This document shows, in pieces, positions 1 to 5,403 of a DNA stretch of 7,930 nt (position 1 is the stretch's first letter; each line of letters begins with the position of its first letter). The notes under the pieces were generated by a model. That model worked only from the letters and a program-made list of their open reading frames with translations, was not told the origin of the DNA and made no database searches. The translations under genes and the position numbers were made by a program. Origin of the DNA: JAVMKJ01 sp031732855 (GTDB lineage Bacteria; Pseudomonadota; Gammaproteobacteria; Competibacterales; Competibacteraceae); NCBI GenBank assembly GCA_031732855.1, contig JAVMKJ010000006.1, positions 1 to 7,930 on the forward strand, given 5' to 3'.

Positions 1-2
1 GT

Positions 3-188
3 ATCACAGATAGACCGGTCAACCCCCTTAATCTTGTCATAAGCTCCCTCGAAGAAAGTGGGTGGCGAACTTCGGCAGTCTACGACGCAGGTTCCGCCAC
101 GAAAGGCAGACGTCAAGCTGATGCCTTTCTTCGCACAAAGACAAAAGCCTTGGCTGAGTATGATGTATGGGCGATTCGACACCAATAG
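3..188 (+). CDS. C-terminal end of an unidentified protein (partial, runs off the left edge)
   Basis: A frame open from the first complete codon at position 3 runs 61 codons to a TAG at 186-188 and reads like ordinary soluble protein. It contains an ESGWRTSAVYDAG stretch and ends DVWAIRHQ. No ATG appears in this frame, so the start must lie outside the window. The other two forward frames close within the first 42 bases. Base composition is less GC-rich than the genes to the right. No domain is recognised and no function is proposed. A chance open frame of this length is possible in GC-rich DNA. The stop sits about 90 bases before the nuclease gene, so the two could be neighbours on the same strand, but a promoter-like element lies between them. 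Confidence 0.4.
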   Translation: MTDRPVNPLNLVISSLEESGWRTSAVYDAGSATKGRRQADAFLRTKTKALAEYDVWAIRHQ

Positions 189-191
189 AAT

Positions 192-200
192 TGCTGTAAT
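192..200 (+). promoter_or_regulatory. Candidate extended -10 promoter element for the Rpn/DUF2887 gene
   Basis: TGC followed directly by TGTAAT gives an extended -10 (TGn plus a hexamer matching TATAAT at five of six positions). No good -35 hexamer is seen 16-18 bases upstream, which extended -10 promoters can tolerate. Transcription would begin near 207, leaving a leader of about 70 bases before the ATG at 279. It lies just after the upstream partial frame ends. This is pattern reading only. Confidence 0.3.
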
Positions 201-278
201 TGTTCAATCTCGATCCCTGTTTTGGTAAGGAATCAGGAAACTGAGTGGCAACAGTGGGAATTTGGCATCATTAAGGCC

Positions 279-1184
279 ATGAAAACCGACAAACAGATTC
301 ACGCCCTGCTGGCTTCCAGCCCGGCAGCGTTCCGCTTCCTGACTGATGGGATCGAACTGCCCGGTCCCTACCAGGGGCGCTCGGTGGCCTTCAAGGAACT
401 GGAACGGCGGGCCGACCATGTGTTCGAACCCGCTGGCGGCGACGGTCCCACCTACATCATCGAAGTGCAGGCCCAGCACAGCGGCGATGTCTACGACCGG
501 CTGGTGCTGGAACTCCTGCTGTACCGCCGGACTCACCCCGAACGCACCGTCTACGGCCAGGTCATTTTTCTCGATGCCAGCGGTGACGAACCGGACTGGC
601 CCTGGATCGACTGGCTGGGACGGGGACCGTTGCGGATGCCGGTTTACCTGGACGCCGTGCTGGCCGAAGCCCGGCAACGCCAACCCGATCACCCGCTGCT
701 GGCGGTGTTCCTGCCGCTCATCGCCAGCGACGAGGAACTGGCGCAACAGGCTCCGGCAGCGTGGCGGCGGCTGGAAACCCTCACCGAACCCGGTGCTCCG
801 GCCCTGCTGGATGTCTTCATGTCGTGGCTGATGGAGCGCCATAAAGGCAAAACCTACGCGGAGATTCTCGCTATGTTGCACGTATTGACCCCCTTGGAAG
901 AAACCCGCGCCTACCGGGAACTGGTGGGCATCGGGATCGAGAAAGGCAAAAACGAAGGACTCAAGGAAGGACTCAAGGAAGGCAAAGAGGAAGGCGAAAA
1001 GCTGGGGCGCCAGAAAGAAGCCCTGACGATTCTGACCAGGCTGATTCGCCGGCGCTTTGGGGCGCTACCCCGGTGGGCCAGCGCCCGCTTGCGCCAAGCC
1101 GACGCCGGGCAACTGGAAGCTTGGGCCGAGCGAATCTTCGACGCGAAAGATCTGACGGATTTGCTCGGGCCAAAACCGGATTGA
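279..1184 (+). CDS. Rpn-family / DUF2887 PD-(D/E)XK nuclease-like protein with C-terminal DUF4351-like region
   Basis: A 301-residue cytosolic protein. The opening MKTDKQIHALLASSPAAF is the characteristic N-terminus of DUF2887 proteins, relatives of the Rpn (recombination-promoting nuclease, formerly transposase-like) family. The nuclease core is visible: D46 in RRADHVF, then a strand ending E62-V-Q64, the D...ExQ form of the PD-(D/E)XK site used in this family. Residues 226-241 are four tandem four-residue repeats (EGLK, EGLK, EGKE, EGEK) in a charged helix. Residues about 246-298 resemble DUF4351. ATG 279 is chosen over an upstream in-frame TTG at 222 because it matches the family N-terminus; its ribosome site is weak (AAGG at 273-276). 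E. coli Rpn proteins are DNA endonucleases tied to RecA-independent recombination and phage defence; transferring that role here is inference. An internal start at 873 may yield a second product. The family is often found in many copies per genome. Confidence 0.93.
   Translation: MKTDKQIHALLASSPAAFRFLTDGIELPGPYQGRSVAFKELERRADHVFEPAGGDGPTYIIEVQAQHSGDVYDRLVLELLLYRRTHPERTVYGQVIFLDASGDEPDWPWIDWLGRGPLRMPVYLDAVLAEARQRQPDHPLLAVFLPLIASDEELAQQAPAAWRRLETLTEPGAPALLDVFMSWLMERHKGKTYAEILAMLHVLTPLEETRAYRELVGIGIEKGKNEGLKEGLKEGKEEGEKLGRQKEALTILTRLIRRRFGALPRWASARLRQADAGQLEAWAERIFDAKDLTDLLGPKPD
873..1184 (+). CDS. Possible internal-start short product of the nuclease gene (RpnS-like C-terminal protein)
   Basis: An in-frame ATG at codon 199 of the nuclease gene is preceded by GGAGA at 860-864 with an 8-base spacer, a better ribosome site than that of the full-length start. 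Translation from here would give a 103-residue protein beginning MLHVLTPLEETRAY. It would hold the four-residue repeats and the DUF4351-like tail but lack the nuclease core. Published work on E. coli Rpn genes describes exactly such a separately translated C-terminal protein (RpnS), which blocks the toxic full-length RpnL. Other in-frame internal starts (ATG 819, ATG 831, GTG 924) have poorer sites. No expression evidence is available and a fortuitous SD is possible. Confidence 0.35.
   Translation: MLHVLTPLEETRAYRELVGIGIEKGKNEGLKEGLKEGKEEGEKLGRQKEALTILTRLIRRRFGALPRWASARLRQADAGQLEAWAERIFDAKDLTDLLGPKPD
954..1001 (+). repeat. Four tandem 12-bp units inside the nuclease gene
   Basis: Units start at 954, 966, 978 and 990. 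The first two are identical (GAAGGACTCAAG); the third and fourth keep GAAGG and diverge after it. Each unit is four codons, so gain or loss of a unit changes the protein by four residues without a frameshift. The encoded series is EGLK-EGLK-EGKE-EGEK, preceded by a degenerate EKGKN. The identical pair suggests recent slippage duplication. Confidence 0.85.
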
Positions 1185-1190
1185 AGTAAG

Positions 1191-1227
1191 CGTTCACCTC
1201 CCCCTTTCGTACAGGGAGGATTGAACG
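1191..1227 (+). terminator. Stem-loop just after the nuclease gene, terminator-like
   Basis: CGTTCA-CCTCCC (1191-1202) pairs with GGGAGG (1214-1219) and TGAACG (1222-1227), giving twelve base pairs interrupted only by a two-base bulge (1220-1221) and closed by an 11-base loop. It begins six bases after the TGA of the nuclease gene. There is no T-run after the stem on the + strand, so this may be a transcript-end stabiliser or a REP-like element rather than a classical intrinsic terminator. Confidence 0.5.
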
Positions 1228-1416
1228 GATACCCTGGACAAAGCCACCACCAGATTTGCGCACTTCAAGACTTCTTCCGCAATCACCGGCATCTTTGCGG
1301 GCAGAGGCAATGGCTACGCGCCCAAACCCCAATCCGGCAAGGCCAAGACTGCCCGCGCCGCAGTCCAACCTGGCGCGCGAATTGCCATAAGGATCCTTAC
1401 CGACTTGATCGGATAA
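1225..1416 (+). other. Unexplained open frame without a normal start in the convergent gap
   Basis: Between the nuclease hairpin and the end of the glutamate-synthase-like gene, one forward frame stays open for 63 codons from 1225 (after a TGA at 1222-1224) to a TAA at 1414-1416. It reads as reasonable protein, including RFAHFKTSSAITGIFAGRGN and an ending ILTDLIG. It has no ATG, GTG or TTG at a sensible start; the nearest option is a CTG at 1234 with GGGAGG about 15 bases upstream. It could be a decayed gene remnant, a small gene with a rare start, or chance. No family is recognised. The rest of the 1185-1432 gap holds only the stem-loop. Confidence 0.2.
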
Positions 1417-1432
1417 AACCGGGACGCGGCCA

Positions 1433-2956
1433 TCAGGCCGCATCCAACTGGCGAACCGGCGCCGGAGTCCGACGAAAGAGTTCGTCCAGCGGCACCGAGC
1501 GACCGGGACCGACCACGATCCGGCAGTGCTCGCGCCGCAGTTGCCGGGGAGTCACCGCGCCGCAGGCGTGAGCGATGGTCTCCACTTCCCGGCGCATGTT
1601 TTCCACGTAATGCCGCACCCGCTCGGCCTTGTCCGCCGGGTCCAGCCCCCGTTGCAGCCGGGGATCGTGGGTGGTGATCCCGGCCGGGCAGGTGTTTTTG
1701 TCGCACTGCATGGACTGGATGCAGCCGAGCGCGAACAGGAACCCCCGCGCCGAGTTGACGAAATCGGCTCCCACGCACAGCGCCCAGGCGACTTCGCCGG
1801 GGTTGATCAGCTTGCCGGAGGCGATCACCCGGATGCGCTCGCGCAAGCCGTGTTCGCTCAGTGCGTCCACCACCAGCGGCAGACTTTCCTGGATCGGCAG
1901 GCCCACGTAGTCGAGCAAACTCATCGGCGCCGCGCCGGTGCCGCCGTCGGCGCTGTCCACCGTGATGAAGTCGGGCGCGCTGGCCAGACCTCGACGGTGG
2001 ATCTCCCGGCACAGTTCGTCGAACCAGCGCGGATCGCCGACCACCAGCTTGAAGCCGGCCGGCTTTCCAGTGATGGCGCGCACCCGGGCGATGAAATCGA
2101 GCAGCGCCGCCGCGTCGCCGATCTCCGGATGACGGTTGGGGCTGCGGGAATCCCGGCCGACCGGAATGCCGCGAATGGCGGCGATTTCGGGCGTGACCTT
2201 GGCCGCCGGCAGGATGCCGCCCTTGCCCGGCTTCGCCCCCTGGCTCAGCTTGATCTCGAACAACCGCACCCGCGGATGAGCGGCCACCGCCCGCAGCCTG
2301 GTCTCATCCAGGCCGCCTTGCCCGTCGCATACTCCGTACTTGGCCGTGCCGATTTGAAAGATCAGATCGGCGCCGCCTTCCAGATGATAGGGCGACAAAC
2401 CACCCTCGCCGGTGTTCATCCAGCACCCGGCCAGCCGCGCCCCCGTCGACAAGGCCAGCACGGCTGGTTTGGAAATAGCGCCATAGCTCATGGCGGAGAC
2501 GTTGAAAAAGCTGGGCGCCGCATACGGGTGGGGACAATCCGGGCCGATCAACACCGGCTCGGTCTCTGCCGGCTCGGAGTCAAGCGCCGGAAACGCGGCG
2601 TTGGCGAACAGGGGGGTACCCGGCGGGCGCAGATCGCGAGTGGAGCCGAACGGTTGGGTGTTGTCCAGGTTCTTCGCCGCCCGATAGACCCAGGCCCGTT
2701 GCGCCCGGTTGAACGGCATCTCCTCCCGATCCATGGCGGAGAAATACTGGCGGAAGAACACGCCCAGATGTTCCAGCCGGTAACGCAACCGCCCGATCAC
2801 CGGGAAGTTGCGGCGAATGGCGTGCTGGGTCTGGGTGATGTCGATGACGTAGAGAACGGCGACCAGCAAAACGCCGACGCCGATGGCGAAGACGAACAGC
2901 GCCGCCATCACGGCGAGGAAGGTCGTGATAAAGCCAGGCAGATCGAGAGTGATCAT
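1433..2956 (-). CDS. FMN-binding glutamate-synthase-like protein, membrane-anchored, stand-alone
   Basis: A 507-residue protein matching the FMN/Fe-S synthase domain of glutamate synthase large subunits (Glu_synthase family, as in the stand-alone B. subtilis YerD type). Residues 9-38 form one long hydrophobic segment, so the catalytic part is probably tethered to the inner membrane. A basic juxtamembrane stretch follows, then the (beta/alpha)8 barrel from about residue 140 to 430. Landmarks include FNVSAMSYGAIS (151-162), NTGEGG (181-186), FKLVVG (302-307), DGGTGAAP (337-344), SGK (380-382), and the 3Fe-4S cysteines C412, C418 and C423 (C-x5-C-x4-C). The N-terminal glutamine amidotransferase domain and C-terminal GltB beta-helix are absent, and no GltD partner is nearby, so ammonia-forming glutamine hydrolysis cannot be done by this protein alone. 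The true substrate is unknown. The ATG has a near-consensus GGAGGTT ribosome site. The gene is convergent with the nuclease gene. Confidence 0.95.
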   Translation of the reverse strand: MITLDLPGFITTFLAVMAALFVFAIGVGVLLVAVLYVIDITQTQHAIRRNFPVIGRLRYRLEHLGVFFRQYFSAMDREEMPFNRAQRAWVYRAAKNLDNTQPFGSTRDLRPPGTPLFANAAFPALDSEPAETEPVLIGPDCPHPYAAPSFFNVSAMSYGAISKPAVLALSTGARLAGCWMNTGEGGLSPYHLEGGADLIFQIGTAKYGVCDGQGGLDETRLRAVAAHPRVRLFEIKLSQGAKPGKGGILPAAKVTPEIAAIRGIPVGRDSRSPNRHPEIGDAAALLDFIARVRAITGKPAGFKLVVGDPRWFDELCREIHRRGLASAPDFITVDSADGGTGAAPMSLLDYVGLPIQESLPLVVDALSEHGLRERIRVIASGKLINPGEVAWALCVGADFVNSARGFLFALGCIQSMQCDKNTCPAGITTHDPRLQRGLDPADKAERVRHYVENMRREVETIAHACGAVTPRQLRREHCRIVVGPGRSVPLDELFRRTPAPVRQLDAA

Positions 2957-2960
2957 GGCA

Positions 2961-2967
2961 AACCTCC
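2961..2967 (-). promoter_or_regulatory. Strong ribosome binding site of the glutamate-synthase-like gene
   Basis: Read on the - strand, GGAGGTT stands four bases before the ATG at 2956, with the GGAGG core seven bases away. This fixes the start of the 507-residue protein and its N-terminal hydrophobic segment. Confidence 0.8.
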
Positions 2968-2991
2968 GAATCGACAGCCGTGCGCTTGGAA

Positions 2992-3004
2992 CGCTATTCT
3001 AGCG
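2992..3004 (-). promoter_or_regulatory. Candidate -10 element within a short inverted repeat, upstream of the glutamate-synthase-like gene
   Basis: The - strand reads TAGAAT at 3001-2996, five of six matches to the sigma-70 -10 consensus, which would start RNA near 2989 and give a leader of about 33 bases. No good -35 hexamer is present at the expected distance. The -10 lies inside an inverted repeat, CGCTA-TTC-TAGCG, which could be a small operator or coincidence. Confidence 0.3.
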
Positions 3005-3084
3005 CGGGGCCGGCCCGATAGCTGTTGGGAATTTGCCGGAATGGATATCCGTGGGGGCGACTGGTGCGGTTGCCCCGCGCCACG

Positions 3085-3102
3085 CCTCCTTGGCCAAGGA
3101 GG
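3085..3102. repeat. Perfect 18-bp palindrome in the intergenic gap
   Basis: CCTCCTTGGCCAAGGAGG is identical to its own reverse complement over 18 bases. It lies between the radical SAM stop (about 137 bases away) and the glutamate-synthase-like start (about 130 bases away). There is no T-run on either side. Candidate roles are a dimeric regulator site, a REP-like intergenic element, or half of a cruciform. Its CCTCC/GGAGG arms recall the stem at 1191-1227. Confidence 0.7.
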
Positions 3103-3179
3103 GATGGTTCGAAACGGTGACTTCAAAAATCAGATAGGAGCGCTATATGTTCCGGGCGCTGAGGAAGCCAGGAAGACAA

Positions 3180-3211
3180 CTCGAACCGTTCGTGGGCCCC
3201 GGATGTTCGAG
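3180..3211 (-). terminator. Candidate terminator hairpin behind the radical SAM gene
   Basis: CTCGAAC (3180-3186) and GTTCGAG (3205-3211) form a seven-base-pair stem around an 18-base GC-rich loop. It starts 28 bases downstream of the radical SAM stop on the - strand. Only a weak T-bias (TTGTCTTCC) follows the stem, so efficiency as an intrinsic terminator is doubtful. Confidence 0.3.
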
Positions 3212-3238
3212 CAGCGTTCCCTGGGTACGTTTTCGTCA

Positions 3239-5119
3239 TCAGGTCTGCTCGCGGGTGGCGTCGGCCAACGGCCGGGGATGGGATGGTTCCGCCTCGAACC
3301 GGGCAACCCCGGCCAGGCTCCTGGCCTTGCGGCGCCGGGCCTTTTCCGCCGCCGCTCTCGCCGCCTCGGTGGATTTGAACATCTCCAGTTGCTCGAACTC
3401 CACCGCATCGACCGGCGTCATGGCGATATCCGTGTACGGGTGGTGGTCGCGCAGCACCCGCTTCAACGTCCGTCGATAGCGGAAGTAGATCGGGAGAAAG
3501 CGCGCGTACTTGGAGAAAGTTTCCCAGGCATGGCGCGCGTGGAAAACCAGAGGATTCTCGAGCGGCATGCCGTACCGCCGGTCCCTGCGATACTTGCGTC
3601 GGAAAATCCCGCCTTCCAGCGGGTGTACGTTTTCCAGCAGCGGTACGGCATGAAACGAAAGCAGTTTCCACATCATGTTGTGGGGATCGTAGCCCCAGTG
3701 CTTCGCCCGGCGCAGCACGGTTTCGACGTGCTCCGGCGTGTAATAGAGTTCCCAGGCCTTGCGATAGATCCCGAGCAGTTCATCGTCCGTCATGCGCGGG
3801 TGATGCGTGGTGACATGAAACAGGTCATATTGGTTCAGGTCTCGCTTCATCTCGACGCCATCGAGGTAAAGCCGCCGGTGGTCGGCCGAGCCGGGCAGCG
3901 GCGTGAGGATGAAGAACTCGATGATGTCGATGGGTAGTTCGCGCTGGATAATCCGGATGTCCCGCTCGATCGAGGCCGGCGTGTCGTTCGGGAACCCGAG
4001 AATGTAGGCCGCGTAAGTCAGCACGCCGTGACGATGCCACGCCTGCAGCAGCGCCCGGTACTCGGTGATCTGGTTCTGGCCCTTCCGGGCTTCCTTGAGC
4101 GAGTCCGGGTTGATGTTCTCGAGGCCGATGAATATTCGGTTGACGCCAGCGCGTGCCGCTTTCTCGATGAAACCCTTGATCTTGTGGCACATCGTGTCGA
4201 CCTGGGCCACGATGTAGATGCGCTGGCCTTCCTCTTCGCGCAGCCTGATGAGCCGATCGAGGATTGCCTCCCAGTTCTGGTTGCGCGCGAGGTTGTCGTC
4301 GGTGATGAAGAAGTTGTGGATGCCCTGCGCGAGGTTCGTTCGCACGATGCGCTCGATGTCGTCCGGACTGCGCGTGCGCGACTGGCGTCCCTGCACGTTG
4401 ATGATCGTGCAGAAGCCGCAGAGAAACGGACAGCCGCGACCGGCGTCGAAGCTCGTGCGCATCCCGCTCGTCCCGCGCACTACATCCGCCGGGAGGAAGG
4501 GGATCGGCGTACCCTCGATCCCCGGCAGGTCATTCATGTAATTGTACAGCGGCTCGAGCCGCCCGGCGCGGGCGGCCCGCAACAGGTGCTCGAACCGTCC
4601 CTCGGCCTCGCCCGCGAACAGCGTGATGCCGAGATCCATCGCGTCGCGCATCTCCGGTGGGATCGCCGGCAGCATCGCCAGGCAGCCGCTCACGTGGAAG
4701 CCGCCGATGCACACCGGGACGCCCGCCGCGCGCAGGGGGCGCGCGAGATCCACGGCGCGCGGGAACTGGTTGGTCTGCACGCCCACCAGGCAGACCAGAC
4801 CGCTGTCCGCCTGGATCTCGCGGATGATCCGCTCGGGCCGGATGCGTGTGTTGGTTTCGTCCCAGGCGGTGACGCGGATCTCCACTTCGTCGCCCAGAAC
4901 CCGGCGTTCGACGCAGTCGAGCGCGAGGCCGTACATCGCGGCGAGGGTATTGGACGGGATCGAAGACTTCGCCCACTGGATGACGTAGCCGTCGTCGTCG
5001 TAGTGCGACGGCTTGATCAGGAACAGGGAAAAGACCTTCCGGTTGAGGGGCGGCGCCGAGCTGACGCCGTCAGCGGCGCCGGGGTCGTTCTCCGCGTGGA
5101 TGGGGTCGCGGGTCTTCAT
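3239..5119 (-). CDS. Radical SAM protein with N-terminal B12-binding-like domain
   Basis: A 626-residue protein from ATG 5119 (635 from an in-frame TTG at 5146; residue numbers below use the longer form). Residues about 40-200 form a Rossmann-like cobalamin-binding-type domain with GGFHVSG (148-154), but the DxHxxG cobalt-ligand motif is not seen. The radical SAM barrel follows: DAGRGCPFLCGFC (234-246) supplies C239, C243 and C246 (CxxxCxxC) for the 4Fe-4S cluster, then DDNLARN (283-289), GLENINPDS (341-349) and ILGFPNDTP (382-390). Residues about 470-570 are a family-specific region rich in aromatic and basic residues. The last 40 or so are an Ala/Arg/Lys-rich tail. The architecture is that of B12-dependent radical SAM methylases and cyclases (class B type); the substrate cannot be named. 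It is probably cytosolic. It stands alone, with gaps of about 280 bases on each side, so it likely has its own promoter. Confidence 0.95.
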   Translation of the reverse strand: MKTRDPIHAENDPGAADGVSSAPPLNRKVFSLFLIKPSHYDDDGYVIQWAKSSIPSNTLAAMYGLALDCVERRVLGDEVEIRVTAWDETNTRIRPERIIREIQADSGLVCLVGVQTNQFPRAVDLARPLRAAGVPVCIGGFHVSGCLAMLPAIPPEMRDAMDLGITLFAGEAEGRFEHLLRAARAGRLEPLYNYMNDLPGIEGTPIPFLPADVVRGTSGMRTSFDAGRGCPFLCGFCTIINVQGRQSRTRSPDDIERIVRTNLAQGIHNFFITDDNLARNQNWEAILDRLIRLREEEGQRIYIVAQVDTMCHKIKGFIEKAARAGVNRIFIGLENINPDSLKEARKGQNQITEYRALLQAWHRHGVLTYAAYILGFPNDTPASIERDIRIIQRELPIDIIEFFILTPLPGSADHRRLYLDGVEMKRDLNQYDLFHVTTHHPRMTDDELLGIYRKAWELYYTPEHVETVLRRAKHWGYDPHNMMWKLLSFHAVPLLENVHPLEGGIFRRKYRRDRRYGMPLENPLVFHARHAWETFSKYARFLPIYFRYRRTLKRVLRDHHPYTDIAMTPVDAVEFEQLEMFKSTEAARAAAEKARRRKARSLAGVARFEAEPSHPRPLADATREQT

Positions 5120-5403
5120 CGGTCTCTTCCAGCGTTTCGCGAACAATGTCTGATGTCCATCCTACACTATCCGATAAAAATGCTCGGTCATTCTTGCCAT
5201 TTCACGACAATCGCAGACAAACCGATGCATATCTGGAAACCGGTTACCTCATCCATCGCTGCTGGCCTGGCATCTCAACCTCCGCAGCCGCATTTCTTCG
5301 ACAGCGGGCTGGCGTACCATCTATATGGGGTATTCGCGAATCCGAGCAACTTCGTCTCCACCCCCGCGTGGCGCCCGGCAATCCAGAGCCGACCCGCTCG
5401 GAA
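5120..5403. other. Intergenic region between the cytochrome and radical SAM genes
   Basis: The gap of 284 bases is more AT-rich near 5150-5260 than its surroundings, which suits a promoter region for the radical SAM gene. On the - strand no convincing -35/-10 pair stands out; a weak TAGTGT with ATGACC 16 bases upstream lies near 5165-5200. No convincing terminator follows the cytochrome stop. A forward frame of 94 codons (5146-5430) crosses the region but lacks a ribosome site and runs into the cytochrome gene antisense, so it is not called. Confidence 0.4.
5124..5130 (-). promoter_or_regulatory. Ribosome site favouring the ATG start of the radical SAM gene
   Basis: The - strand reads GGAAGAG four bases before ATG 5119. 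The alternative TTG at 5146 has only AGGATGG about a dozen bases upstream. The purine-rich site and the commoner codon favour the shorter form, which loses nine residues of no recognised function. Confidence 0.45.

Noticed and set aside
101..129. Inverted repeat GAAAGGCA / TGCCTTTC with a 13-base spacer
   Set aside because: It lies inside the partial upstream frame, about 60 bases before its stop, and has no terminator T-run. One eight-base stem is weak evidence for function.
1433..2956. True GltB glutamate synthase large subunit
   Set aside because: At 507 residues it is about a third of GltB length, and it lacks the N-terminal Cys amidotransferase and the C-terminal beta-helix domain.
3147..3479. 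A 110-codon + strand frame with AGGAG six bases before its ATG
   Set aside because: The ribosome site is attractive, but most of the frame is antisense to the radical SAM C-terminus. The translation is rich in Ser, Arg and Ala with no domain, so the SD is probably coincidental.
1526..3937. An 803-codon open frame on the + strand
   Set aside because: It runs antisense across two well-supported genes and the gap between them. It is rich in Gln, His, Arg and Asp in the way typical of reverse frames of GC-rich genes, and has no recognisable domain.
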